Positions 1-8,935 of a stretch of 64,000 bases of DNA are shown piece by piece. The DNA lies in the NCBI RefSeq assembly GCF_001806325.1, contig NZ_CP017580.1:2666001-2730000 (forward strand), given 5' to 3'. The position numbers and the translations under genes are program-made. Numbering within the stretch: position 1 is the first letter of the stretch; every line of letters begins with the position of its first letter. The notes below the pieces were generated by a model. The model was not told the origin of the DNA. It did no database searches and saw only the letters and a program-made list of their open reading frames with translations. This DNA comes from Curtobacterium sp. BH-2-1-1. GTDB lineage: Bacteria; Actinomycetota; Actinomycetes; Actinomycetales; Microbacteriaceae.

Positions 1-81
1 GCCGAGACCGAGCTCGGAGAGGGGCGAGATCCCGAAACGGATCGCCGAGACGTCGCTCGGCTCGAGTCGGTACCGGATCAT
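1..81 (-). CDS. N-terminal edge of a probable ArsR-like regulator (DUF5937-type)
   Basis: Only the first 27 codons lie in the window; the gene runs off the left edge. The protein opens MIRYRLEPSDVSAIRFGISP. A start of the form M-x-R-Y/F-R-L followed by D-x-x-x-x-R-F-x-x-S-P is typical of actinobacterial winged-helix regulators carrying DUF5937 at the N-terminus. It is divergent from the MFS exporter gene with under 60 bp between starts, an arrangement common for a regulator and the exporter it controls. The family call rests on this short stretch alone. Confidence 0.5.
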   Translation of the reverse strand, partial: MIRYRLEPSDVSAIRFGISPLSELGLG

Positions 82-137
82 GAAGCCCCACGCTACATCC
101 GTTGTCCCGGCTCCCGCCCGGGTGCGAGAACTGGACC

Positions 138-1430
138 ATGCGCAGCACCACTGCACCCCGGGTCCCGATCGGCACGCTCGTCCGGGACGACCGTGCCCTC
201 CGACGGCTGCTCGTCGTCACGTTCGTGGACACCCTCGGTCGCGGTGCGTTCTTCACCCTCACCACGCTGTACCTCACCACGATCGTCGGCATCGCCCCGG
301 TCGTCGTCGGACTCGGGCTGACCGTCGCCGGAGCCGTCGGCGTCGCCAGCTCCCTGGTGTTCGGGCACCTCGCGGACCGGTTCAGCTCGCGCCGGATGCT
401 CGCGTGGCTGCACGTCGTGCAGGGACTCGCCCTAGTCGGGTACGTGCTCGTCCACGACCTCCCGACGCTCGTCCTGACGGCGTCCGTGGTGACGCTGGCA
501 CAGCAGGGCGGCAGCTCGGTCCGCTCGGCCGCGGTCGGTCGGGCGTTCCCGGGGGAGGAGCGGGTCCGGGTCCGGGCGACGATGCGGACCGTCACGAACG
601 TCGGCATCGGGCTCGGCACGGCGGTCGCGGCGATCCCGCTGGCCGTCGGGACGGGTGCGGCCTACCGGGTGACGATGGTCGCCGCGGGCATCCTCTTCCT
701 GGCGTCGGCGGTCCTCGTGCTCGGCCTGCCCGCCGCGCGGATCGACGCCGCGCCCGCCGAACGGACCGACACGGGCACCATCGTCGTCCGGACGCCGGAC
801 GGTCGCAGTCCCTACCGTGACGCGAGGTTCCTGACGATCACCGCCCTCACCGGGATCTTCGGCATCCAGTTCGGGTTGTTCGAGGTCGCCGTGCCGCTGT
901 GGGTCGTGCAGCACACCGTGGCACCGGACGTCCTCGTGTCACCCCTGCTCCTCGTGAACACGCTCGCGGTCGTGCTCCTGCAGGTCCGGATGAGTCGGGG
1001 GACGGACACGGTCGGAGGCGCTGCGCGGGTGATGCGGCACGCGGGGTGGCTGATGGCGCTCGCGTGCGGGCTGTGGGCGGCGGCCGGGTGGGTGCGCGGT
1101 GACGACTGGGTGCCGATCGCGCTCGCCGCCGGGATCCTCGTCGTCGCAGCGATCGCGCACTCGTTGGCCGAGATCACCTCGAGCGCCGCGGGTTGGGCGC
1201 TGAGCTTCGAGCTGGCGCCGGCCGACCGGGTCGGGGCGTACCAGGGCGTGTACGGCACCGGGTTCGCGATCGGCGCGATGGTCGCCCCGACGGTGGTCAC
1301 CGTCACCGCCATCGACCTCGGCACCCCGGGGTGGGCGGTCCTCGCGGTCGTGTTCCTCGGCGCGGCGCTCGGCACCGCACACGTCGCCCGACGGGCCGCG
1401 ACGCCCGTCGTCCGGGCGCATCGGGAATAG
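138..1430 (+). CDS. MFS transporter (probable efflux)
   Basis: 430-residue inner-membrane protein of the major facilitator superfamily with about 12 hydrophobic segments. The loop after the second helix carries an MFS motif A variant, GHLADRFSSRR, at about residues 76-86. I chose the ATG that opens MRSTTAPRV; an upstream in-frame GTG would add 12 residues that look unlike a transporter N-terminus. The substrate cannot be read from the sequence. The divergent partial regulator on its left suggests an inducible exporter. Confidence 0.85.
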   Translation: MRSTTAPRVPIGTLVRDDRALRRLLVVTFVDTLGRGAFFTLTTLYLTTIVGIAPVVVGLGLTVAGAVGVASSLVFGHLADRFSSRRMLAWLHVVQGLALVGYVLVHDLPTLVLTASVVTLAQQGGSSVRSAAVGRAFPGEERVRVRATMRTVTNVGIGLGTAVAAIPLAVGTGAAYRVTMVAAGILFLASAVLVLGLPAARIDAAPAERTDTGTIVVRTPDGRSPYRDARFLTITALTGIFGIQFGLFEVAVPLWVVQHTVAPDVLVSPLLLVNTLAVVLLQVRMSRGTDTVGGAARVMRHAGWLMALACGLWAAAGWVRGDDWVPIALAAGILVVAAIAHSLAEITSSAAGWALSFELAPADRVGAYQGVYGTGFAIGAMVAPTVVTVTAIDLGTPGWAVLAVVFLGAALGTAHVARRAATPVVRAHRE

Positions 1431-1440
1431 ACCGGGGGCA

Positions 1441-1466
1441 CACGGCGATTGGACCGTTACGCCGTG
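1441..1466. terminator. Weak hairpin after the MFS gene
   Basis: CACGGCG and CGCCGTG form a perfect 7 bp stem with a 12-nt loop, starting 10 bp after the MFS stop codon. There is no T-tract. It could help end MFS transcription before the peptide importer genes, but the stem is short for such GC-rich DNA. Nothing else stands out between the MFS stop and the next gene. Confidence 0.3.
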
Positions 1467-1642
1467 CGACGTCGGCCGTGCCCGGGATTCGGACACCGTC
1501 CGATCGCGGTGTCAGGATGGACGACGCCCCGACAGCCCGACGCCCCGACACACGGAGCCTGCACCGGCTCCGGAGCGCGGCGACACGTCACGGCCACCCC
1601 ACGGCTGCGCACCACCACTTCCCCACGAGGAGCACCACCGTC

Positions 1643-3310
1643 ATGAGACGCCCGAACCGCCTGACCATCACCGCTGCGGTCGCCGCAGCTGCAGCCCTGG
1701 TCCTCACCGGCTGCTCGGGCGGGGGCGCCTCGGACGACGCCTCGGGCGGAACCTCCAAGGGCGGCACGCTCAACATCCTGACGACGGCCACCGCGGTGCA
1801 CCTCGACCCGGCGACCAGCCAGAACCTCAACATCACGACGCTCGGCCTCGTGCTCCGTCGTCTCACCGCGTGGGACGTCGAGCCCGGCAAGACGGCCAAG
1901 GTCGTCCCCGACCTCGCGACGAACACCGGCGACTCGAGCGACGGCGGCAAGACCTGGACCTACCACCTCAAGAAGGGGCTGAAGTTCCAGGACGGCACCG
2001 AGATCACCACGAAGGACATCAAGTGGGGCATCGAGCGCTCGTTCGCGCCGACGCTCACCGGTGGCCTGAGCTACCACAAGTCGCTCCTCGTCGGCGGTGA
2101 CAGCTACAAGGGTCCGTTCGACGGCAAGACCCTCGACAGCATCGAGACCCCGGACGACTCGACGATCGTCTTCAAGCTCAACGCGGCATACGGCGACTGG
2201 CCGTGGATCGTGTCGATGCCCGCGTTCGCCCCGGTCCCCGAGGGCGACGGCACCGACACCGGTGCGTACGACGCCAAGCCCGTCGCCTCCGGCCCCTACG
2301 AGGTGCAGTCCAACACGCAGGGCTCGCAGATCACCCTCGTGCGGAACGAGGAGTGGAGCGCGAAGACCGACGACGTCCGCACCGCCGGCCCGTCGAAGGT
2401 CGTGTTCAAGGAGAGCCAGGACCCGTCGACCGTCACCCAGACGCTGATCGCCGACAACGGTGACGCGAAGGACTCGTTCGGCGCGACGTACCTCGGTGCT
2501 GCCGAGCTGAACCAGGTCCGCTCGAACCCGGCCGCCCAGGACCGCCTCGCCACCTCGAAGGCCGGCCCGATCAACTACCTCGCGATCAACACGCAGAAGG
2601 GCTCGCTCAAGGAGCTCAAGGTCCGGCAGGCGCTGCAGTACGCCGTCGACAAGAAGTCGTACCGGATCGCCGCCGGTGGTGCCCTCGCCGGCTCCTACGC
2701 GACGACGCTCATCACGCCCGGCATCGCGGGGCGCCAGCAGTACGACCTGTACGAGCCCGGCGCCACCGGTGACGTGGCCAAGGCGAAGAAGCTCCTGCAG
2801 GAAGCCGGCGTCTCGGACCTCAAGCTGACCCTGGTCACGCAGAACGACTCGGCGAACCTGGCCGAGGCGCAGGCGATCCAGGCCGGCCTCAAGCGCGCGG
2901 GCATCACCGTGACGCTCAAGCCGCTCGACATCGACTCGTTCTACACGGCGACGACGGACGGCGACGACTTCGACCTCGCGATGTTCAGCTGGCAGCCGGA
3001 CTTCCCGAGCGCGAACGCCAACATCCAGCCGCTGTACGACTCGTCGCAGATCGGTGGGGGCGGCTACAACGTCTCGAAGTACAGCAACCCCGAGGTCGAC
3101 GCCCTGATCAAGCAGGCGACGGGCACCATCGACCAGCAGGACGCGCAGAAGCTCTGGGCCGAGGCGGACAAGAAGATCATGGCCGACGCCCCGATCGTCC
3201 CGCTCACCTACGCGAAGCAGTCCTTCCTCGCCGGTTCGAACGTGCAGAACTTCCAGATCGCGGACTTCCCGGCGTACCCGAACTACCTCAAGGTCTCGCT
3301 CGCCAAGTGA
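1643..3310 (+). CDS. Dpp/Opp-type solute-binding lipoprotein (SBP_bac_5)
   Basis: 555-residue extracellular binding protein for a peptide/nickel-type ABC importer. It begins with a lipoprotein signal (MRRPN, hydrophobic stretch, lipobox LTGC with Cys24) and a Gly/Ser-rich linker. The mature part shows the family 5 pattern: an N-terminal GGTLNILTT strand, LKKGLKFQDGTEITTKDIKWGIERS near residues 110-135, and a C-terminal ADKKIMADAPIVPLTY segment. I chose the ATG that gives the lipoprotein signal; the reading frame stays open far upstream but has no such signal. It is the first gene of a four-gene importer operon. Likely substrates are oligopeptides or dipeptides; specificity is not visible. Confidence 0.93.
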   Translation: MRRPNRLTITAAVAAAAALVLTGCSGGGASDDASGGTSKGGTLNILTTATAVHLDPATSQNLNITTLGLVLRRLTAWDVEPGKTAKVVPDLATNTGDSSDGGKTWTYHLKKGLKFQDGTEITTKDIKWGIERSFAPTLTGGLSYHKSLLVGGDSYKGPFDGKTLDSIETPDDSTIVFKLNAAYGDWPWIVSMPAFAPVPEGDGTDTGAYDAKPVASGPYEVQSNTQGSQITLVRNEEWSAKTDDVRTAGPSKVVFKESQDPSTVTQTLIADNGDAKDSFGATYLGAAELNQVRSNPAAQDRLATSKAGPINYLAINTQKGSLKELKVRQALQYAVDKKSYRIAAGGALAGSYATTLITPGIAGRQQYDLYEPGATGDVAKAKKLLQEAGVSDLKLTLVTQNDSANLAEAQAIQAGLKRAGITVTLKPLDIDSFYTATTDGDDFDLAMFSWQPDFPSANANIQPLYDSSQIGGGGYNVSKYSNPEVDALIKQATGTIDQQDAQKLWAEADKKIMADAPIVPLTYAKQSFLAGSNVQNFQIADFPAYPNYLKVSLAK

Positions 3311-4995
3311 GTGCACCGCTGCTCGAGGTCGAGGGGCTCCACGTCGCGTTCGGCGACGCGGAGCCCGTCGTCCGTGACGTCTCCTTCACCCTGACGCCCG
3401 GCCGCGTGCTCGCCCTCGTCGGCGAGTCCGGCTCGGGCAAGTCCGTCAGCGCGATGAGCGTGCTCGGCCTGCTCCCGCCGGAGGCCCGCGTCACCGGCAG
3501 CATCCGCTTCCGCGGCACCGAGCTCGTCGGGGCGTCGGACGACGAGCTCCGAGCGGTCCGCGGGGCCGGCATCGGCGTCGTGTTCCAGGAGCCGATGAAC
3601 TCCTTCACCCCCGTGCTCTCGATCGGCACCCAGATCGCCGAGGCGATCACGGCCCACCCGACGGACCTCGACCGACGCGGTGTGTCCGCGCGGACCGACG
3701 AACTCCTCCGCGCGGCCGGGCTCCCGGACCCGCAGCGGATCCGGAAGGCCTACCCGCACGAGCTCTCCGGCGGCCAGCTCCAGCGCGCGATGATCGCGAT
3801 GGCCCTCGCCGGTGACCCGGTCGCCCTCATCGCCGACGAGCCGACCACCGCGCTCGACGTCACGGTGCAGGCGGGCATCCTCGACCTGCTCCGCACGCTC
3901 GGTCGCGAGCGCGACCTCGCCGTGCTGCTCATCACGCACGACATGGGCGTGGTGGCGGACGTCGCCGACGAGGTGCTCGTGATGCGGCGCGGCGACCCGG
4001 TCGAGCACGGGACCGTCGCCGAGGTGTTCGCGCACCCGGACGCCGACTACACGCGGGCACTCCTCGCGGCGGTACCGGCCCTGGAGGCGCGACCCACCTC
4101 CGCACCGCACGCTGCGGACGGTGGGACGGTCGCGTCCACCGCGCCGGCCGACGAGACGGAGACGAGCCGCGCCTCCCGGCCCCTCGTCGCGCAGCTGCGC
4201 GACGTCGCCGTGCGCTACGCGCGCCGCGGTGACCCGACCGTCTCCGGCATCGACCTGACGCTCCGCGCGGGCGAGACGCTCGGACTCGTGGGGGAGTCGG
4301 GGTCCGGGAAGTCCACCATCGGGCGTGCGCTCGCCGGTCTCGTGCCGGTCGTCGCGGGGTCCGTCGAGGTGGACGGCAGCGACCTCCGCACCGCTCGTGG
4401 TGCACGCCTGCGCGAGCTCCGCAGCCGGGTGGGCATCGTCTTCCAGGACCCCGCGTCCTCGCTCAACCCGCGACAGACCATCGGGTGGAGCATCGCCGAG
4501 CCCCTCCTCGTGCACGGCACGGCCTCGGCGGCGGACCGTGCCGAACGGGTCCGCGAGCTGCTCGTGGCGGTCCAGCTCGACCCGTCGTGGGCCGAGCGCT
4601 TCCCGCACCAGCTCTCCGGCGGGCAGCGGCAGCGCGTGGCGGTCGCCCGGGCCCTCGCGCTCCGGCCCGCGCTCGTGATCGCCGACGAACCGACCTCGGC
4701 GCTGGACGTCACCGTGCAGGCCGCCGTGCTCGACCTCCTCGCGGCACTGCAGCAGGACTTCGGCTTCGGCATGCTCCTCATCAGCCACGACCTCGCCGTG
4801 GTGCGGCAGCTCGCCGACGAGGTGGTCGTGCTGCACGACGGCCGCGTGGTCGAGCGCGGCACGACCGACGCCGTGCTCGACGATCCGCAGCAGGACTACA
4901 CGCGCATGCTCCTCGCGGCAGCGCCCGTCGCCGACCCGGCGCGACAGGCCGCCCGCCGCGAGGCCTGGCGCGCGTGGGAAGGGGTGGCCTCGTGA
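3307..4995 (+). CDS. Fused double ATPase of a peptide ABC importer
   Basis: 562-residue cytoplasmic protein made of two complete ABC ATPase domains, equivalent to DppD and DppF joined in one chain. Walker A motifs GESGSGKS lie near residues 39-46 and 329-337. LSGGQ signatures lie near 153 and 436, each followed by a Walker B ending ADEPT and a switch histidine (LLITHD, LLISHD). The GTG start overlaps the binding-protein stop (GTGA), implying translational coupling. The linker between halves, about residues 262-285, is rich in Ala and Thr and probably flexible. Fused DppDF proteins are common in actinobacteria. Confidence 0.94.
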   Translation: MSAPLLEVEGLHVAFGDAEPVVRDVSFTLTPGRVLALVGESGSGKSVSAMSVLGLLPPEARVTGSIRFRGTELVGASDDELRAVRGAGIGVVFQEPMNSFTPVLSIGTQIAEAITAHPTDLDRRGVSARTDELLRAAGLPDPQRIRKAYPHELSGGQLQRAMIAMALAGDPVALIADEPTTALDVTVQAGILDLLRTLGRERDLAVLLITHDMGVVADVADEVLVMRRGDPVEHGTVAEVFAHPDADYTRALLAAVPALEARPTSAPHAADGGTVASTAPADETETSRASRPLVAQLRDVAVRYARRGDPTVSGIDLTLRAGETLGLVGESGSGKSTIGRALAGLVPVVAGSVEVDGSDLRTARGARLRELRSRVGIVFQDPASSLNPRQTIGWSIAEPLLVHGTASAADRAERVRELLVAVQLDPSWAERFPHQLSGGQRQRVAVARALALRPALVIADEPTSALDVTVQAAVLDLLAALQQDFGFGMLLISHDLAVVRQLADEVVVLHDGRVVERGTTDAVLDDPQQDYTRMLLAAAPVADPARQAARREAWRAWEGVAS

Positions 4996-5930
4996 CCGCC
5001 AACGTCGTCGACCGTCCGGTCGCGGCAGCCGCGAACCGGAGCACCGGCTTCCGCGCCGTCGTCCGCCGCGTGCGTCAGGACCGCTGGGCGGTCGCGTCCG
5101 CGGTCGTCATCGTGGTGTTCGTCGTCGTGGCGCTCGCGGCGCCGCTCATCGCCGCCGTCACCGGCCAGGACCCGTACGGGTACCACATCGACGCGCTCAA
5201 CTCGTTCGGCGCCCCGCGCGGGGTCGGCGGCGGGATCAGCGGCGAGCACTGGTTCGGGGTCGAGCCCCTGACCGGGCGCGACCTGTTCGCGATCGTCACC
5301 TACGGTGCCCGCACCTCGCTCGGCATCGGGATCGCCGCGACGATCGTGTCGATCGTCATCGGCGTGCTCGTCGGCGTGACGACCGGGTTCTTCGGCGGCT
5401 GGTACGACCGCGTCCTCTCCCGTGTCGTCGACGTCATCTTCGGCTTCCCGTCGCTCGTCTTCATGATCGCCCTGACCGCGATCGTCCCGACGTCGTTCCC
5501 GAAGCCCGTGCTCGTCGTCCTCGTCATCGGGTTCTTCGGGTGGCCCTCGGTCGCCCGTGTCGTGCGCGGGCAGACGCTGTCGCTCGTCACCCGGAACTAC
5601 GTCGTCGCCTCCACCGCGATGGGCGCCGGGCGCTGGCACGTCATCCGGACGCAGCTGCTGCCGAACCTCGCCGCGACGATCACCGTCTACGCGACGATCT
5701 CGATCCCGTCGATGATCGGCGCCGAGGCCGCGCTGTCGTTCCTCGCCGTCGGCGTCACCCCGCCGACGCCGTCGTGGGGCCGCAGCATCGGCGACGCGAT
5801 CGGTTGGGTGCAGACCGACCCGATGTACCTCGTGTTCCCGGGCCTTGCGCTGTTCCTCATCACCCTGGCGTTCAACGTGCTCGGCGACGCCCTGCGCGAC
5901 GCCCTCGACCCGCGGAGGAGCAACCGGTGA
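4992..5930 (+). CDS. Peptide ABC importer permease, DppC type
   Basis: 312-residue inner-membrane permease. A DppC/OppC N-terminal segment holds the first membrane helix (VVIVVFVVVALAAPLIAAV). After a periplasmic loop, the BPD_transp_1 domain carries the coupling-loop EAA-like motif around ASTAMGAGRWHVIRTQLLPN. The C-terminus NVLGDALRDALDPR is characteristic of DppC proteins. The GTG start overlaps the ATPase stop by 4 bp; longer in-frame extensions lie inside the ATPase gene and have no membrane character. The permease order (DppC before DppB) is reversed relative to many dpp operons. Confidence 0.93.
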   Translation: MTANVVDRPVAAAANRSTGFRAVVRRVRQDRWAVASAVVIVVFVVVALAAPLIAAVTGQDPYGYHIDALNSFGAPRGVGGGISGEHWFGVEPLTGRDLFAIVTYGARTSLGIGIAATIVSIVIGVLVGVTTGFFGGWYDRVLSRVVDVIFGFPSLVFMIALTAIVPTSFPKPVLVVLVIGFFGWPSVARVVRGQTLSLVTRNYVVASTAMGAGRWHVIRTQLLPNLAATITVYATISIPSMIGAEAALSFLAVGVTPPTPSWGRSIGDAIGWVQTDPMYLVFPGLALFLITLAFNVLGDALRDALDPRRSNR

Positions 5931-6925
5931 CCACCTTCCGCTTCATCGCGATCCGTGTGCTCGGCGCAGCAGTCGTCCTGCTCGTCGTGGCCGCGATCAC
6001 CTACGCCCTGTTCATGCTGCTGCCGACGAACCCGGCGCGCGCGATCTGCGACAAGCCCTGCACGCCGGACCGGCTGCGCGAGGTGCAGGCGTTCCTCGGG
6101 ACGGACAAGCCGTGGATCGCCCAGTTCGGGGCCTACCTCGCGGGCATCTTCACCGGGCGGGCGTTCGGGTCCGGCGCCTCCGTCATACACTGCGCGGCGC
6201 CCTGCTTCGGGTACTCGTTCCAGCTCCACGACAGCGTCACGAACCTCATCCTCACGCGCCTGCCCGTCACCGCCTCGATCGCCGTCGGGGCAGCCGTGCT
6301 CTGGCTCGTCGCCGGGGTGGCCGGCGGCGCGCTGTCGGCACTGCGCCGAGGGACGTACGTCGACCGCACGGTCATGACGATCGCCGTCGCCGGGGTGTCC
6401 GCGCCGTCGTACCTCGTCGGGCTGCTGGCGATCCTGCTGTTCGGGTTCGTGCTCGGCGTCCTGCCCACCAGCGGCTACGTCGCGTTCGGGGACGATCCCG
6501 TCGGGTGGTTCACGCACCTCGTCCTGCCGTGGTGCGTGCTCGCGTTCATCAGTGCGGCGATCTACGCCCGGCTGACCCGGGGCGAGATGCTCGAGTCGAT
6601 GTCGCAGGACTTCGTCCGGACCGCCCGCGCGAAGGGCCTCCGCGAACGCCAGGTCGTCGTGCGCCACGGGCTGCGGACGGCGATCCTCCCCGTGGTGACG
6701 CTGTTCGGACTGGACCTCGGGTCGCTGCTCGGCGGTGCCGTCATCACCGAGAAGGTGTTCTCGATGCAGGGGCTCGGTGCGCTGCTCATCGACGCGGTGC
6801 ACACGCTCGACCTGCAGGTCGTCGTGGGGTTCACGCTGTTCTCTGCGCTGCTCATCGTCACGGCGAACGTGATCGTCGACGTCGTGTACGCGTTCGTCGA
6901 CCCGCGGGTGCGCCGCCGGGCCTAG
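5927..6925 (+). CDS. Peptide ABC importer permease, DppB type
   Basis: 332-residue inner-membrane permease, last gene of the operon. The DppB signature is visible: an N-terminal helix followed by a loop (PTNPARAICDKPCTPDRLREVQAFLGTD region), then the transmembrane domain with RTARAKGLRERQVVVRH as the ATPase-contacting EAA loop. It ends with NVIVDVVYAFVDPRVR, the usual DppB tail. The GTG start overlaps the DppC stop (GTGA). The loop contains a paired-Cys segment, CDKPC, and a second pair CAAPC, which may be disulfide-linked outside the membrane. Confidence 0.93.
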   Translation: MTTFRFIAIRVLGAAVVLLVVAAITYALFMLLPTNPARAICDKPCTPDRLREVQAFLGTDKPWIAQFGAYLAGIFTGRAFGSGASVIHCAAPCFGYSFQLHDSVTNLILTRLPVTASIAVGAAVLWLVAGVAGGALSALRRGTYVDRTVMTIAVAGVSAPSYLVGLLAILLFGFVLGVLPTSGYVAFGDDPVGWFTHLVLPWCVLAFISAAIYARLTRGEMLESMSQDFVRTARAKGLRERQVVVRHGLRTAILPVVTLFGLDLGSLLGGAVITEKVFSMQGLGALLIDAVHTLDLQVVVGFTLFSALLIVTANVIVDVVYAFVDPRVRRRA

Positions 6926-7000
6926 GGGGGGGCGCGGCGCGGCCGGGCCGCAGCGTGCGAGGTTCCGCGCAGCACCGGTGGCGCAGTGGGTCGAGCGGAC

Positions 7001-7273
7001 TCAGCCGTCGACCGGCTCCGCGGACCGTGCAGCCCGGACGACCTGCCAGACCGCGAGGGCGACGACGGTGGCCCCAGCGGCCCCGGCGATCCACGATCCG
7101 GCGACCCCGAGCACGGGTTCGGTCTCGCAGGTGCTCGTGCCCTGGCCGGGAGCGGCATCGGAGCAGCTGGTCACCTGGACCAGGACCAACCACAGCACCG
7201 TCACGGCCACGATGACGGCGACCGTGCTCCACCCCACCACTCGCTCCACGACCCGCTCCGTCCCCGACGTCAT
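7001..7273 (-). CDS. Small two-helix membrane protein, unknown function
   Basis: About 90 residues from the ATG giving MTSGTERVVERVVG; a TTG 54 bp upstream would add 18 Arg-rich residues. Two hydrophobic helices (STVAVIVAVTVLWLVLVQV and VAGSWIAGAAGATVVALAVW) flank a short loop with two cysteines, probably outside the membrane. No known domain recognised. It is convergent with the peptide importer operon and follows the terpenoid-cyclase-fold gene on the same strand. Confidence 0.55.
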   Translation of the reverse strand: MTSGTERVVERVVGWSTVAVIVAVTVLWLVLVQVTSCSDAAPGQGTSTCETEPVLGVAGSWIAGAAGATVVALAVWQVVRAARSAEPVDG

Positions 7274-7348
7274 CAGTGACGACCAGGCTCGCACGGTCCG
7301 GGCGGCCCGTCGGTCTCGATCGTGCAACAGGACGCGGCCGTCGAGGGC

Positions 7349-8308
7349 TCAGACGCCGTCCCACCACCGCAGCACTCGCGTGCCCACGAGCGTGAGCCAG
7401 CGGGACGGCTCGCCGGCGGGCACGTCCACCTCGAACCACTGCCGGCCCGGCGGGCGGACGCCCTGGAGCCACCGTCGGTCAGCACCACGGGCAGCGCGGA
7501 CCACCTCGATCGCCTCGGCGGCGCGGGGGTCCGGCGCCGCCTCGTCCCGGAGCGCCGCGGCCCGGAGGTGGTCGGTCGCGCGGAGCACGCTGTACCTCCA
7601 GCGGAACGGGTACGCGAACTCCGTGGCCCAGGGGCCGACGAGCGCGCCGTCGGACTTCCGGTGGAGCAGTCGTCGGTCGAGGAGGTAGTCGGCGCCTCGG
7701 TGGCGGGCGTCCCGGAGCTCGGCCGCGCGGGGATGCCGTCCGTCGGTCAGGACCTCGTGTTGCAGGAGCCCCTCGAGCACGTTGAGGGTCGAGTGGAACG
7801 ACGAGACCGTCGAGCCCTCGACCCACTCGCAGTTCCACCCGCCGTCGGGCTGCTGGTGTTCGAGCACCCAGTCGGCGATGCCGTCGACGTCGGCGCCCAG
7901 CCATGCGCCGTTCGCGAGGGTGAAGGCGTTGATGCAGCAGTCGACCTCGCCGCCCCAGTACGGCAGGTCGTCGTACTCCCACCGGCTGTTCGCGTCGAGT
8001 CGTGCGGCGGTGTCGCCGAGGACCGCGGCGTCCAACCCCCACTCGCGCAGGGCGTTGAGCGACCAGGTCGTCGCGGTGTACGGCTGCCCGGGTCCCTCGG
8101 GCTCGGGTTCGGCGGGGAAGTACGCGCCGCCGGCCCACTGTCCGTCGGGGTCCTGGTGGGCGAGGAGTGCGGCGCCGAGGCCCTCGGTCGCGACCCGGGC
8201 GCGCGTGGCCTGCCAGGTCGGTGCCGGCGCGCCGACGATGTCCCGTTCCACCTGCCACCGCAGGGCCGGGTCCGAGTCGAGGAGCCAGTCGACCACCGTG
8301 TCGTCCAT
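7349..8308 (-). CDS. Terpenoid-cyclase/prenyltransferase-fold repeat protein
   Basis: 319-residue soluble protein with repeats typical of the squalene-cyclase / prenyltransferase alpha-alpha toroid: HQDPDGQWAGG, HQQPDGGWNCEWVEGS and related blocks of Gln-x-x-D-G-x-W. I see no DXDD motif of true class II cyclases and the chain is half their length, so a catalytic cyclase is unlikely. Proteins of this sort are common in actinobacteria and often carry the name squalene cyclase without evidence. The ATG opening MDDTVVDWLLDSDPALRWQ fits their usual start. Confidence 0.75.
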   Translation of the reverse strand: MDDTVVDWLLDSDPALRWQVERDIVGAPAPTWQATRARVATEGLGAALLAHQDPDGQWAGGAYFPAEPEPEGPGQPYTATTWSLNALREWGLDAAVLGDTAARLDANSRWEYDDLPYWGGEVDCCINAFTLANGAWLGADVDGIADWVLEHQQPDGGWNCEWVEGSTVSSFHSTLNVLEGLLQHEVLTDGRHPRAAELRDARHRGADYLLDRRLLHRKSDGALVGPWATEFAYPFRWRYSVLRATDHLRAAALRDEAAPDPRAAEAIEVVRAARGADRRWLQGVRPPGRQWFEVDVPAGEPSRWLTLVGTRVLRWWDGV

Positions 8309-8479
8309 GGCGCGGACACTACGCCGGCCATGGCGCGCGGGCGCCTGCGCGCGGCCGGGTCCGCACAACGGGAGTCGATCGGAGCCGTGTGTTCCCGTGG
8401 TTCGCGCGCACTTCGGTTGTGCGCCACCGCGCCGAACCGCGCCAGCACCGCGCCGGGCGCCAGGCCCGCCGCGCCCGCG

Positions 8480-8935
8480 TCAGCCGACGTAGCGGTACGA
8501 CGCCCCGTCGTCCGTCCGCACGAGCACGCCGAGGTCCACCGCGTCCCGCCGCACGATCGCGACGTCCTCGGCGAACATGGCGATCGCGGCGTTGAGCACC
8601 GGCTCGGGGACCGGCCTGCCCGTGCCGAGCCGCTCGAACACGAGCTCCACGATGCGCACGGACAGCGGGTGGCGCTGGTCGTCCGGCACCGGCATCCGGG
8701 CGATCCGGTCGAACTCGAGCAGCGCCGCCGGCCCCTGCAGCCGCTGGAGGTCCTGCGCCGTCCGCCCGAGCAGCGGCGTGTCCGGCCCCGCGTCGCCGAG
8801 CCAGTCGAACGCCGCGACCGCGAGCCTCGTGCGCTCGTCGAGGACTGCGCCGCCGACGATCGCGGACCGGAGCGACGGGCTCGCCAGCACCGCGACGGCC
8901 TGGCGAGCCCGTGCGACCGACTCGCGAAGGTGCAT
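8480..8935 (-). CDS. DUF2087-domain protein
   Basis: 151 residues. The C-terminal third (PVPEPVLNAAIAMFAEDVAIVRRDAVDLG then RTDDGASYRYVG) matches the DUF2087 pattern, in which a helical segment with F-x-x-D-x-x-x-x-R-R and a following G-x-Y-R close a small winged-helix-like fold. Such domains are found alone or at the end of putative regulators. The N-terminal part is helical and Arg/Ala-rich, without recognised domain. Its start overlaps the stop of the acetyltransferase gene by 1 bp, so the two are probably co-transcribed. Confidence 0.7.
   Translation of the reverse strand: MHLRESVARARQAVAVLASPSLRSAIVGGAVLDERTRLAVAAFDWLGDAGPDTPLLGRTAQDLQRLQGPAALLEFDRIARMPVPDDQRHPLSVRIVELVFERLGTGRPVPEPVLNAAIAMFAEDVAIVRRDAVDLGVLVRTDDGASYRYVG

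Noticed and set aside
1457..3316. A 619-codon open frame antisense to the peptide-binding protein
   Set aside because: In very GC-rich genes opposite frames stay open. This frame has a repetitive Arg/Val/Leu composition with no domain, while the sense frame has a lipobox and family motifs.
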